Assembly: GCF_947494555.1 (NCBI RefSeq)
Contig: NZ_CANLVF010000002.1
Location: forward strand, 558,001 to 622,000
Reading direction: 5' to 3'
From: an uncultured Roseibium sp.
Lineage (GTDB): Bacteria; Pseudomonadota; Alphaproteobacteria; Rhizobiales; Stappiaceae
Length of the DNA stretch: 64,000 bases
Shown here: piece after piece, positions 1 to 8,554 of the stretch
How positions within the stretch are numbered: the first letter of the stretch is position 1
Layout: the number at the start of each line of letters is the position of its first letter
Notes under the pieces: generated by a model
The model's database searches: none
The model's input: the letters and a program-made list of their open reading frames with translations, nothing else
What the model was told of the DNA's origin: nothing
Made by a program: the position numbers and the translations under genes

Positions 1-456
1 GTCGTCCTGCGGTGCCGTTGAAAAGAAGTAGCGGCTGCAATTGCGGCCGGCAATCGGCGCCGGACCCGAATGGGTACCTATGAAAACGGTTTTGGAACGG
101 ACGACCGGATCATGGACGGCCAGCATAACCCTGGAAAAATTCACGCCGACCAATACGTCAATTCCATATTCGTTGATCAGTTTGGTCGCCTCCTCGACAG
201 CAAGGTCCGGATCCAGCTTGTCGTCGACGACAAAAATCTTGGTCGCCATGCCCCCAAGAGCGCCGTTGGACTGGTTGACCGCGAGCATGAAACCGTCATG
301 CATATGTTTGCCGAAAACAGCAGCCGGCCCCGACAGGGTGGCCATAAAGCCGACCTTGAGTTCCTTGACTTCCTGAGCTGCCACGGAATGACACATCAAG
401 ATCATGCCGGTGAGAAAACCTGCGCATTTCGACAGTGCACCGCGAACCATTTGCAT
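1..456 (-). CDS. ABC transporter substrate-binding protein, LivK/Peripla_BP_6 type (C-terminus outside window)
   Basis: The minus strand is open from an ATG at 456 to the window edge, giving 152 residues with no stop. The N-terminus looks like a signal peptide (hydrophobic stretch, then SVAAQ), so the protein is probably periplasmic. Next come KVGFMATLSGPAAVFGKHM and later VDDKLDPDLAVEEATKLI. Both match the start of branched-chain amino acid/amide binding proteins, which deliver ligand to a LivHMGF-type permease. The ligand cannot be read from the sequence. A second ATG at 450 is an equally possible start. No permease or ATPase gene lies in the window; they could be beyond its left edge. It is divergent from the SH3-domain gene at 737. 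Confidence 0.85.
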   Translation of the reverse strand, partial: MQMVRGALSKCAGFLTGMILMCHSVAAQEVKELKVGFMATLSGPAAVFGKHMHDGFMLAVNQSNGALGGMATKIFVVDDKLDPDLAVEEATKLINEYGIDVLVGVNFSRVMLAVHDPVVRSKTVFIGTHSGPAPIAGRNCSRYFFSTAPQDD

Positions 457-666
457 CTACCCAGTTGTCGGAGCACCGCCTGCCGCATTCGCCTGCAATC
501 GATGTTCCGGTTCCTTCCGATCGAATCCAAGCATCGCAAAGACAGGTTATGCATTTGCAAACGGCGGACGCAGGAAGGCAACGCATAATCACAAGCCGGT
601 CATATTTTTCGCAAAATACCCCAGAGTCGCCGCAATCCGGCCTGAGCGCGGTCGCATTGACGAAGG

Positions 667-681
667 TTAATACATCCTTAA
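667..681. promoter_or_regulatory. CtrA-like binding site (TTAA-N7-TTAA)
   Basis: The sequence TTAA-tacatcc-TTAA matches the full CtrA consensus spacing of alphaproteobacterial cell-cycle regulation. It lies about 55 bp before the SH3-domain gene in a 280-bp divergent intergenic region. No other coding or RNA feature is evident there. The match is seen directly; regulation by CtrA is inferred. Confidence 0.4.
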
Positions 682-736
682 TCAACAAAAGGTGACCGCC
701 TTGCGCGCGCCCTAGCCGCATTACCAGGAGGGCCAA

Positions 737-1945
737 ATGTATCCAGTAGCCGCGCCAGCCAACTCATGCGACCAAAATTCAACATCAAAAAGCAGCCGAA
801 GGCCTGAAAAAGCGCCAAAATGCGATCTCAAGATCGTCGGCGGTGGCCAATCGAACAAAGATTTTCAAGAGTCTCTCCGGAGCATCGATCCAAGCGAGCT
901 CGCGGCCAAGATCCTGCAGCTCCACGCCAACGCAAATGAAAAGGCCACACTTGAGAAGCAGGCTCCAAAACTTGTCGATGAGCCCGACGACAAACAGTTC
1001 GACATACCGAACGTCCTGCGAAAGCAGGATGGCTCGGAGCGGCTCGCGGATGTCGTAAGGCAGTCTCAGGAAGCCAAGGAGAGTCGCAAGGCCCGGGCAA
1101 ATACCGACTCAAGCGGACCGAGCTTCAAGTTCCTTCTTGCCATAACGCTGTCGATCGGGCTCGCCGGTGGCGCCGCCATGGCGCTTGGCATTCCGGACAT
1201 GCTGAAATCAGAAAATACGGATTTACGTCCGGTTGCGACGGAACGCATTGTCGCCGTACCCGAAATAGATCGCTCCAGCAACACTCAATCAGATGGAGAA
1301 GCGCTCCCCGTCTCCGTAAATGAGGACAATATGGCTGGCGGGTCCACCCTTACCGCCGAACCCGCGCAAATTGCCAAGGCAAAGGACAGAATCCGGGCAG
1401 CATTTGCCGCCGGCGGTGCGAGTGCGCCAAGTTCCTCGCCAACGCTGACATCCGGCCGGAATTCTCTAACGGATCAGCCTTCTTTTCTAGCTCCGGCTGT
1501 ATCCGAGAATGCGGCATTGGCAGATACCACGCTCCCGGAACGGGCTGACTATCCCGTACTCGCCAGCAATTCGCCGGCGGCTGTCTTGCCGGAAAAGGCG
1601 ATTGACCCTGCGAGTTCGCCCGGTGTTGCAGATACGAGCCAATCGACGGTCGCGCCCCTCGCCTCAACCGACACCAGTGGCGAGAATGCAAACCGAAGCG
1701 AAAGCAGTCCACTTCCGACTGAAAATACCGACGCCAGTACCAGCTTTCCCAATGCCGCGCGAACGCTCGCTTCGGTGAACATGCGTGTAAGCGAAGAAAA
1801 GAACGGCAGGATCCTCGCCGTTATCCCGAGCGGGACACAGGTCAAGTACGGTACCTGCGGAACATGGTGGTGTAGTGTTGAGCATGACGGAAAGACCGGC
1901 TTTATCGGCCAACGCTATCTCGAACGGTCTGCGCAGGCCCAATAG
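737..1945 (+). CDS. SH3-domain, single-pass membrane protein
   Basis: This 402-residue protein starts at an ATG preceded by a strong AGGAGG site. A polar N-terminal region of about 128 residues is followed by one hydrophobic segment (about 130-150, FLLAITLSIGLAGGAAMAL). A long Ser/Ala/Thr/Pro-rich, probably disordered linker comes next. The C-terminal bacterial SH3 domain (about 345-400) contains VSEEKNGRILAVIPSGTQV and GTWWCSVEHDGKTGFIG. SH3_3 domains of this kind usually sit in the periplasm and bind cell-wall or envelope partners. The predicted topology is cytoplasmic N-terminus and periplasmic SH3. The CtrA-like site upstream hints at a cell-cycle or envelope role. The specific function is unknown. 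Confidence 0.8.
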   Translation: MYPVAAPANSCDQNSTSKSSRRPEKAPKCDLKIVGGGQSNKDFQESLRSIDPSELAAKILQLHANANEKATLEKQAPKLVDEPDDKQFDIPNVLRKQDGSERLADVVRQSQEAKESRKARANTDSSGPSFKFLLAITLSIGLAGGAAMALGIPDMLKSENTDLRPVATERIVAVPEIDRSSNTQSDGEALPVSVNEDNMAGGSTLTAEPAQIAKAKDRIRAAFAAGGASAPSSSPTLTSGRNSLTDQPSFLAPAVSENAALADTTLPERADYPVLASNSPAAVLPEKAIDPASSPGVADTSQSTVAPLASTDTSGENANRSESSPLPTENTDASTSFPNAARTLASVNMRVSEEKNGRILAVIPSGTQVKYGTCGTWWCSVEHDGKTGFIGQRYLERSAQAQ

Positions 1946-2084
1946 TCGCTTGTCATGGGCGCAAGTAGAGGCTTGTTAACACCGGTCCCCTAGGGTTGAT
2001 CTTGTGGCACGTTATGGGCAGCAAAGCTCTCTATGAGCAAGCTAGTCGCATTCACGTGCAGGCACGACCTGAGGGAGACCCGAG

Positions 2085-2582
2085 ATGCTCAAACGAGCGA
2101 TGGTTTTTTCCAGCACCCTGGTGTTCGCGGTGGCATGTCTTCAACCCGGCATCGCGCAAGCTGACGGTACCGATTGCGTTGTCTACGCGACCGACTATGC
2201 GAATTCCTATGTCGGTAATGGCGATGTCGTCGGGGATACGGTGTCTGGCGGAATGGCCGGGGCAGTCGCAGGTGGTGCCTGGGCCGGTCCTTCCGGAGCT
2301 GTCCGAGGCGCACGCGCTGGGGGCGCTCTCGGTGTCCTGAACAATCTCGGATCCCTGCCCGGCGGCTGGCAATCGCTTTACGACATGGCCTTCCAGATGT
2401 GCCAACAGCAAGCATCCGGTGTGAATGCCGCTCCATATTACGCAGAGCCGGGTTATCCGGCCGCGCCTGGTCTCCATTCCCCTTCGTCAAATTGCAGATC
2501 ATCCGCGCGCGTAAATGCGCCGTTCAAGCGAACGCCGGAAGGCGGGATTATCGCCAGTTCAGATTTCGGCGGCTGCCAATAG
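2085..2582 (+). CDS. Exported glycine-rich hypothetical protein
   Basis: This protein of 165 residues starts at an ATG with GAGGGAG upstream. A signal peptide ends near GIAQA-DG. The mature part begins with a CVVYATDYANSYV segment. It then has a Gly/Ala-rich stretch (GGMAGAVAGGAWAGPSGAVRGARAGG, residues about 53-78) resembling glycine-zipper segments of envelope proteins. Four cysteines after the signal peptide (in TDCVV, QMCQQ, SNCRS and the terminal GGCQ) suggest disulphides. I do not recognise the family. Its position between an SH3 protein and a lytic transglycosylase fits an envelope location, which is inference. Confidence 0.7.
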   Translation: MLKRAMVFSSTLVFAVACLQPGIAQADGTDCVVYATDYANSYVGNGDVVGDTVSGGMAGAVAGGAWAGPSGAVRGARAGGALGVLNNLGSLPGGWQSLYDMAFQMCQQQASGVNAAPYYAEPGYPAAPGLHSPSSNCRSSARVNAPFKRTPEGGIIASSDFGGCQ

Positions 2583-2724
2583 CAATCGTGGTCCAATGCT
2601 GCTGGTGGATGAGCCTGATTTTGCCTGCCGTATCGGTTGACGCCGCCGGCGAAGCACAGTCAACTATGGCCAATTTCGGGGCATTGACGCCCTTTGGCTG
2701 CAATCAGAAACCACAGGACATTTC

Positions 2725-3921
2725 ATGACCCGCCGAATACCTTTTGCGTTCAAATTCACCACCGGACTTGTTGCTGGAATTTGCCTGACACTGACATCCG
2801 CCTATGCGCAGCAATGCGGCGGCGATTTCCGTCAGTTCCTGGCCGGTGTCAAGCAAGAGGCAGTCGCAAAGGGCCTGTCAGCGAATGCTGCAGACCGGAC
2901 GCTCGGCGGTGCGCGGATTGACCAGAAGGTTCTCGCGCGCGACCGGGCGCAGGGCGTCTTCAAGATGACGTTCCTGGATTTTTCGAAGCGCGTTATCTCC
3001 AATTACCGCATGAAGAACGGCGCGGCGAACATGCAAAAACATGCTGGCATCTTTCAGCGCACCGAAAACGAATATGGTGTCCCGGCGCCAGTGATTACCG
3101 CGTTCTGGGCCCTGGAGACCGACTTCGGCGCGGTTCAGGGAGATTTCAACACCGTCAATGCACTGGCGACCCTTGCACATGACTGCCGCCGTCCGGAGCT
3201 GTTTCGTCCGCAACTGATTTCGGCGATTGAAATGGTGCAGAACGGGGATCTCGACCCGCAACGCACCACGGGCGCCTGGGCAGGTGAAATCGGCATGGTG
3301 CAGATGCTGCCGGAAGACATTATCAAGTTCGGGCGCGACGGCGACGGGGACGGGCACGTCAAGCTGAAGCAAAGTGCTCCCGATGCCATCCTGACAGCGG
3401 GCGCATTCATCAATCACCTGGGGTGGCGCAATGGTGAACCCTGGCTGCAGGAAGTCACCGTACCGCAAAATCTCAACTGGATCGAAACAGGCCTTGGAAA
3501 AACCAAGACTGGAAGTCAATGGGCAGCCCTTGGCATTGAGCCGCGCTGGGGGCAGATTTCGTCCAACCTTCCGGCATCGCTGCTTCTCCCGCAGGGGCGC
3601 AAAGGTCCCGCCTTTCTGGCCTATCCGAATTTCAATATCTACCTGGAATGGAACCAGTCGCTCATCTACACGACCTCTGCCGCCTATTTCGCAACACGCC
3701 TCGCAGGCGCTCCGCGCTACAACGCCGGAAATCCGGACCAGGGCCTGAATGACGCGCAAATGAAACAGCTTCAAACGAAGCTCCGCGCCAAAGGCTATGA
3801 CGTCGGCAAGATCGACGGCATTCTGGGTGCGGGAACGCGAGCGGCCGTTCAGGATACGCAGCAAAAGCTCGGCATGCCGGCTGACGCCTGGCCGACCCCG
3901 GCGCTGCTAAACAGGTTGTAA
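2725..3921 (+). CDS. Lytic murein transglycosylase (MltB-like) with C-terminal peptidoglycan-binding domain
   Basis: This 398-residue enzyme has a signal peptide (MTRRIPFAFKFTTGLVAGIC...AYAQQ), so it is periplasmic. The SLT_2/MltB fold occupies about residues 30-310, with EYGVPAPVITAFWALETDFG carrying the catalytic Glu region and AWAGEIGMVQMLPEDIIKFG the second conserved block. The C-terminal 60 residues (MKQLQTKLRAKGYDVGKIDG, GTRAAVQDTQQKLG) form a PG_binding_1 domain. Members cleave the MurNAc-GlcNAc bond and leave 1,6-anhydro-MurNAc ends. They act in wall turnover and insertion of envelope machines. It is a complete, typical alphaproteobacterial architecture. No lipobox is visible, so it is probably soluble rather than a lipoprotein. 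Confidence 0.92.
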   Translation: MTRRIPFAFKFTTGLVAGICLTLTSAYAQQCGGDFRQFLAGVKQEAVAKGLSANAADRTLGGARIDQKVLARDRAQGVFKMTFLDFSKRVISNYRMKNGAANMQKHAGIFQRTENEYGVPAPVITAFWALETDFGAVQGDFNTVNALATLAHDCRRPELFRPQLISAIEMVQNGDLDPQRTTGAWAGEIGMVQMLPEDIIKFGRDGDGDGHVKLKQSAPDAILTAGAFINHLGWRNGEPWLQEVTVPQNLNWIETGLGKTKTGSQWAALGIEPRWGQISSNLPASLLLPQGRKGPAFLAYPNFNIYLEWNQSLIYTTSAAYFATRLAGAPRYNAGNPDQGLNDAQMKQLQTKLRAKGYDVGKIDGILGAGTRAAVQDTQQKLGMPADAWPTPALLNRL

Positions 3922-4026
3922 GCGGCAAACCATCGCGGAGTTGGACTGGGCAAGGATGCCCGCACCGAACAAAGAGCGATTGCTGCTGGCCGCAAAACCT
4001 TCGGTTCTTGTGGCCGGGCAAGACTT

Positions 4027-4289
4027 ATACCAATCTCAAGAAATAAGGACCTATCTGATGGCGCTGTTCCGGTTTTCCGGCAAGGCGCTTTGAGCAGGAC
4101 GGCCTGGTTGGCCGTTCAAACAAGGCAACGCCGTCCGGAGAGCCGGAACAGGCCACCAAATGCCATGTTTGAAGGCTGTTCTGCCGCGTCGCAGGTTTTG
4201 GACGATAAACCATATCGCCCTGCAACCTGCTTCTTGCAGAACAGCCTTCAAACCCGGTCAGATCGGTTCTTATTTCTTGAGCTTGGTAT
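4027..4289. repeat. MITE-like nested-palindrome element
   Basis: The 263-bp non-coding element has 33-bp terminal inverted repeats (4027-4059 and 4257-4289) matching at 29 of 33 positions, with the core CTCAAGAAATAAG. Inside are two further hairpins. The first has near-perfect arms 4064-4087/4129-4151, with an inner perfect ACGGCC/GGCCGT stem (4099-4104/4110-4115). The second has perfect 18-bp arms 4167-4184/4236-4253, with an inner GCAGGTT/AACCTGC stem (4191-4197/4224-4230). It fills most of the 384-bp gap between two convergent genes. No transposase is encoded. A non-autonomous mobile element or a dispersed structured repeat are the likely explanations. I saw no second copy in the window and no clear target-site duplication. 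Confidence 0.65.
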
Positions 4290-4305
4290 TACTCCTCGAA
4301 GACCT

Positions 4306-5229
4306 TCAGAAACAGCCGCAGTAAGTCGCGCGTCCTTGCGTTGGACCCAGCTTGTGAAGCGTCACATAGTCCTGCGTCTGGACCAGCGGTCGTTTGGGTA
4401 TCCAGAAATGTTCGATAACGAACTCGGTGATCTCAATCCGCTGCTCCAATGTGTACGCATGCGCCTGCGGGTAAAGCAGTATCATCCAGATGACGGACAT
4501 GAAGAGATCGAAGTCGTCGACCCAAAATTTCACCTGGCGCATTTCCGAGACGATTTCGCTGTTTTTCAGCAATGTATCAAAACTCAGTTCATGCCGGAGG
4601 CCGAGCAGGTCCTGGTCCGTCGAGCTTTTGAAAAACTTGCCGGCGAAGTGGTTATAGAGCCAGGTGGTTGTGAACGGCCTCGTCTCGCGGGCCGACATCA
4701 TTACAAGATGCATTGCGCCGTTTTCGGCGAGCACCTCATCGTAGAGTGCGCGGATCAACCTGGGCCAATCAGTGGCAGACGAATAATAAAGGCTGTGGTG
4801 GAGCGTAATCAGGTCCTGACGTTGCCCGTTCAAAAGCGTTTCGAGCGCGCGCTTGGCGACCGCACCGTTTTGAAAGTCCTTCGTGTAGTCGCCCTGTACA
4901 AGATGCACGTTGTCCAGCTGTTGGCGTACAAGCCGCTCTTGGAGCGTAGCAAGCGCCGCGCCGTCGATATCATAGAGCCAAAGCCCGCGTTGACACGCAG
5001 CCTGCAATATCCGGAACTGGGGCTCGTTGGCCGCCCCGATTGACAGCGCCGAGAGCTCTCGATCCGAAGCGACCCTGGTATGAATGGCGCGGATCGTTCG
5101 CATCAGGCTGGCCGCCACATCGGGCTTTTCATTGGCGTATCGTGCCCAGATCCGATTTTGTTCGAAGATATTGAATTCCGCGGCGTTCAATCCGCGTTCG
5201 ACGAGACTGTCCGACTTGACCAAGTGCAC
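4306..5229 (-). CDS. SAM-dependent methyltransferase-like protein
   Basis: This protein has 307 residues. The start is the GTG at 5229, preceded at ideal spacing by GGAGGA. The middle (ELSALSIGAANEPQFRILQA, then LWLYDIDGAALATLQERL, then NVHLVQGDYTKDF) follows the class I methyltransferase order: glycine-rich motif I, an acidic residue after beta-2, and a later GD motif. The motif I glycines are not canonical, so the fold is likely but activity is unproven. The C-terminal half is rich in aromatics and has no recognised signature. The gene is monocistronic and convergent with the transglycosylase. Its stop lies just outside the nested-palindrome element, which may act as terminator. Confidence 0.6.
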   Translation of the reverse strand: MHLVKSDSLVERGLNAAEFNIFEQNRIWARYANEKPDVAASLMRTIRAIHTRVASDRELSALSIGAANEPQFRILQAACQRGLWLYDIDGAALATLQERLVRQQLDNVHLVQGDYTKDFQNGAVAKRALETLLNGQRQDLITLHHSLYYSSATDWPRLIRALYDEVLAENGAMHLVMMSARETRPFTTTWLYNHFAGKFFKSSTDQDLLGLRHELSFDTLLKNSEIVSEMRQVKFWVDDFDLFMSVIWMILLYPQAHAYTLEQRIEITEFVIEHFWIPKRPLVQTQDYVTLHKLGPTQGRATYCGCF

Positions 5230-5501
5230 GAGCGTATCCTCCGAGATAACCTGCGCCCGCGTTGGACCACATCCATCTGCCCGGCGCCTTAGCCAAAGAG
5301 ATAAGCGTGCAGCCGCGCAATACCCGTGAAACTTTGTTCATGTGGGCTCGAACTAGATTAGAAATATTTCATAATCCGGAAGCACTGCCACAACCGTTGC
5401 TGAAGAGGGAGTGCTCCGAATCTTATTCAAATGGCAAAAGATGCCTCAAGACCGGCGATATCGGCTTTGATCACGCAGATTGTCTTTGTATTCAAACAGA
5501 C

Positions 5502-6080
5502 CTACTTCACTTTCTCCAGTTCCGCGCCCGGGGGATCTTCTTCCGTAACGGGCTCACTGTCGTCTCCCAACAGAAAAACTGCCAGGATTTTTGCCGGCCC
5601 CTGCCCTGTATTTTCACCCTGGTGCGTCACTGTCATGGCCTCCAGCAATCCCTCGCCCTCGCGGAAGAGCTTCTTGCCGATGCCGTCGTAAATCACTGTA
5701 ACTTCGCCCTGCAGAATATAGGCAAACAGTGGTGATCCGTGCTGATGCCAGGCCGTCTTTTCTCCCGGCTCCATCGTTACGACGATTGCCCTTACAGAGG
5801 GATTTTGCTGCGGAAAGGTCACCTTTTCGCCGGCAACTGTCAGGTCGCCGGAAAAAACCTCGCGCACATTCTCATAGGAGCCATGTTCGTGCGTATCCGC
5901 AGCCGCCTCGCTCTGACCAGAGGCCTCCGGCTTTTCCGCAGGTAAGGACGGGGCTGGTTTGTTCGACGGGAGAATTGACTTGTCAGCGGCTAATGCCGGC
6001 AAGGCCGCAATGCCGAATCCCAGCAGCAGAGCGGTACAGGCAGTTCTGAGGCGGTTGGTGGTCATGAGCGCTTTCAACAT
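5502..6080 (-). CDS. Exported cupin-domain protein
   Basis: This protein of about 192 residues has a signal peptide (RTACTALLLGFGIAALPALA-A), a Pro/Ala/Glu-rich linker and a single cupin domain. Cupin motif 1 is visible around EPGEKTAWHQHGSPLFAYIL, with the HxH metal ligands and the following Gly. Motif 2 lies around AMTVTHQGENTG. Such small periplasmic cupins often bind a metal, but the substrate cannot be deduced. Start choice is uncertain: TTG 6086, ATG 6080 or ATG 6065 all precede the signal peptide, and none has a good ribosome-binding site. It begins almost on the stop of the upstream UPF0173 gene, so the two are probably co-transcribed and translationally coupled. The 5230-5501 gap holds nothing recognisable. 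Confidence 0.75.
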   Translation of the reverse strand: MLKALMTTNRLRTACTALLLGFGIAALPALAADKSILPSNKPAPSLPAEKPEASGQSEAAADTHEHGSYENVREVFSGDLTVAGEKVTFPQQNPSVRAIVVTMEPGEKTAWHQHGSPLFAYILQGEVTVIYDGIGKKLFREGEGLLEAMTVTHQGENTGQGPAKILAVFLLGDDSEPVTEEDPPGAELEKVK

Positions 6081-6082
6081 GT

Positions 6083-6787
6083 TCAAAGGTCAATGCTCGT
6101 TCCTGGGACCATGGTCCTGACCTTGTCGGCATCAGTACCCATGGCGGCGTGAAAAACGTCTGGCGTTTCGTCGATGATGGGGAACGTTCCGTAATGACAT
6201 GGCACGATCGTATCGAATTCGAAGAAACGCGAACAGGCCATTGCTGCAACGCGGCCGCCCATCGTGAACCGGTCGCCGATTGGAACAATTCCGATTTTCG
6301 GGCGGTAAATCTCGTTGATGAGTGCCATGTCGGAGAAAATGTCCGTGTCGCCCATGTGATATAGCACCTTCTTTCCGGGGACCTCGACAATGACACCATG
6401 TGGATTGCCGAGGTAAATCGCCTCGCCCTCCCCCTGTTTGGACGAAGAGTGCTCGGCCTTGGTGAGCGCAACCTTGAAGGAACCGGTGTCCACCATGCCG
6501 CCTGTATTCATCGGACAGAAATTCTCAACACCCCGACGGTTGGCCCACATGCAGATCTCGAAATTGGAGATGAGCTGAGCGCCGGTTTTCTTCAGGATCT
6601 CGATCGAATCTCCGACATGATCATCATGACCGTGTGTCAGGATTACATGGGTCACGCCATCCGCAACCTGATCTACAGAGAGATCCTGCGGAAAGGAGGG
6701 ATTTCCGTTCAGAAACGGATCGAACAGGATGGAAGTGCCTGCAAATTCAATCTTGAAGGCGGAATGCCCGTACCAGGTGAGCTGCAT
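6083..6787 (-). CDS. UPF0173 metal-dependent hydrolase (metallo-beta-lactamase fold)
   Basis: This protein of 234 residues starts at the ATG at 6787, preceded by GGGAGG; in-frame codons further upstream lack family similarity. It begins MQLTWYGHSAFKIEF, typical of the UPF0173/YtkL family. The binuclear-metal motif HGHDDH is present (HVILTHGHDDHVGD). Later ligand regions are YHMGDTD and VPCHYGTFP. Length and motif order are normal for the family. The biological substrate of the family is unknown; phosphodiesterase or hydrolase activity is assumed from the fold. The exported cupin gene follows immediately. Confidence 0.9.
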   Translation of the reverse strand: MQLTWYGHSAFKIEFAGTSILFDPFLNGNPSFPQDLSVDQVADGVTHVILTHGHDDHVGDSIEILKKTGAQLISNFEICMWANRRGVENFCPMNTGGMVDTGSFKVALTKAEHSSSKQGEGEAIYLGNPHGVIVEVPGKKVLYHMGDTDIFSDMALINEIYRPKIGIVPIGDRFTMGGRVAAMACSRFFEFDTIVPCHYGTFPIIDETPDVFHAAMGTDADKVRTMVPGTSIDL

Positions 6788-6930
6788 CAAAACCTCCCGA
6801 GAAAACATGGAACCGTTCCGCGACAATAGGCTCTCACCGGTAAACCGCAAGAACCCGACAGGCCGCTACGCACGCTTTTTCGCATCTGCTTGAACTGGTA
6901 TTTTTCAACGCACCCTGATAAGGCCCGCTC

Positions 6931-7416
6931 ATGGCAAATGATCCCGCACTGTCGCTCGAAGACTTTCTCGCCGTGCTACCCGCAAACACGCGTCTGATCG
7001 GCCTTGATCTCGGCACCAAGACCATCGGCCTTGGTCTTTCCGATCTCGGCCGCGGCATTGCGACGCCTATGGAGACCATCAGGCGAAAGAAATTCACAAA
7101 TGATGCGGAAAAGCTGCTTGAAATCTGCGACGCACAGACTGTCGGCGGGATCGTGCTCGGCCTGCCTTTGAACATGGATGGAAGCGAAGGGCCTCGCGTG
7201 CAGGCGACGCGTGCCTTTGCCAGAAACCTGTCACAGAAAACAGAGCTTCCAATAACCTATTGGGACGAGCGCCTTTCGACTGCGGCGGTGACACGCACGC
7301 TCCTTGAAGCCGATTCCAGCCGCGCCAAGCGGGCCGAAGTCGTCGACAAGATGGCAGCAGCCTATATTCTTCAAGGGTTTCTGGACCGTTTGGGGTTCAT
7401 ATCGAACGCCGAGTAG
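6931..7416 (+). CDS. ruvX: Holliday junction resolvase-like RuvX/YqgF
   Basis: This 161-residue protein has the RNase H-like fold of YqgF. Key motifs are [18 protein letters not shown] (catalytic Asp in the first strand), [30 protein letters not shown] and [15 protein letters not shown]. In bacteria the family is implicated in 5' processing of pre-16S rRNA and was earlier annotated as a Holliday-junction resolvase. Length is slightly longer than the E. coli protein because of an N-terminal extension ([15 protein letters not shown]). It is followed by pyrB after about 170 bp, an arrangement seen in other alphaproteobacteria. Confidence 0.93.
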   Translation: MANDPALSLEDFLAVLPANTRLIGLDLGTKTIGLGLSDLGRGIATPMETIRRKKFTNDAEKLLEICDAQTVGGIVLGLPLNMDGSEGPRVQATRAFARNLSQKTELPITYWDERLSTAAVTRTLLEADSSRAKRAEVVDKMAAAYILQGFLDRLGFISNAE

Positions 7417-7585
7417 ACAAAGCTGTCCGGCCGGACTGAAAATTGGCCCGTAGCTGTTCGACTGCGATCCGGCACGACCTGTTTTTGTCCTTTCGTTCAA
7501 ATATTTGACTGTCATGTGGACAGCGGGCATGAGTTGATTTCGTCTCTTGTACGCACTCGCGATTGGCCCTATAGCAATGGTCTCG

Positions 7586-8542
7586 ATGACCGCGACAGAT
7601 CCCCATCGAGACAACCCTTATCCCCATCGTCATTTGCTGGGCATAGAGGGTCTTCACCCCCACGAAATTTTAGGTCTTTTGGACCGTGCCGAGGAAGCCG
7701 TTGAGGTTTCCAGACAGGTCAACAAGCGGAAGCAGGTCCTGCATGGCCGCACCCAGATCAACCTGTTTTTCGAAAATTCGACCCGAACCCAAAGTTCTTT
7801 CGAGCTGGCCGGCAAGCGACTCGGCGCCGATGTAATGAACATGGCCGTTTCGCAGTCTTCGGTCAAAAAAGGCGAAACACTCATCGACACCGCGGCAACG
7901 CTGAATGCGATGCATCCGGACCTACTCGTCGTTCGGCACCACGCGGCCGGAGCTGTTCACCTGCTCGCCCGAAAGGTTGGCTGCTCGGTCGTCAATGCGG
8001 GTGACGGTCCGCATGAACATCCAACACAGGCTCTTCTCGATGCGCTGACGATCCGCAGGCACCGGGGCAAGATCGCGCGACTGACGGTCGCGATTTGCGG
8101 AGACATCGCGCATTCGCGGGTCGCCAGATCGAACATCATTCTCCTCAACGCACTCGGCGCACGTGTGCGGGTAATTGCGCCTTCTACGCTGCTGCCATCA
8201 GGGATCGCCAAGATGGGCGTTGAGGTCTTCAGCGACATGCGCGAGGGCCTCAAAGGGGCAGACATTGTCATGATGCTCCGGCTGCAGCGAGAGCGCATGA
8301 ATGGCGCGTTTGTCCCGTCGGTTCGCGAATATTACCGCTACTATGGTCTCGATGCGGAAAAGCTGGCCTTTGCGCGTGAGGATGCATTGGTCATGCATCC
8401 AGGTCCCATGAATCGCGGTGTCGAGATCGACGCTTCCATTGCCGACGGACCTCAAAGTCTGATCCGGGAGCAGGTCGAGATGGGGGTGGCCGTCCGCATG
8501 GCCGTCCTTGAAGCGCTTGCGGCCAATCTGCCGAACCACTAG
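7586..8542 (+). CDS. pyrB: Aspartate carbamoyltransferase catalytic subunit
   Basis: PyrB condenses carbamoyl phosphate and aspartate in the first committed step of pyrimidine synthesis. Visible motifs are the carbamoyl-phosphate loop [20 protein letters not shown], the [11 protein letters not shown] region, and [13 protein letters not shown] near the C-terminus. With the chosen ATG (7586, [10 protein letters not shown]) it has 318 residues, normal for the catalytic chain. Upstream in-frame starts at 7577 (ATG) and 7547 (TTG) are less likely, and none has a strong ribosome-binding site. It lies 12 bp before the degenerate dihydroorotase gene. This matches the class of ATCases that form a dodecamer with a non-catalytic DHOase homologue. 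No pyrI regulatory-chain gene is present in the window. Confidence 0.95.
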   Translation: MTATDPHRDNPYPHRHLLGIEGLHPHEILGLLDRAEEAVEVSRQVNKRKQVLHGRTQINLFFENSTRTQSSFELAGKRLGADVMNMAVSQSSVKKGETLIDTAATLNAMHPDLLVVRHHAAGAVHLLARKVGCSVVNAGDGPHEHPTQALLDALTIRRHRGKIARLTVAICGDIAHSRVARSNIILLNALGARVRVIAPSTLLPSGIAKMGVEVFSDMREGLKGADIVMMLRLQRERMNGAFVPSVREYYRYYGLDAEKLAFAREDALVMHPGPMNRGVEIDASIADGPQSLIREQVEMGVAVRMAVLEALAANLPNH

Positions 8543-8554
8543 AGGGAATCAATC

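Noticed and set aside
4090-5043. Plus-strand frame of 317 codons over the methyltransferase-like gene
   Set aside because: It starts inside the nested-palindrome element and has no domain signature. The minus-strand gene has an ideal ribosome-binding site and methyltransferase-like motifs.
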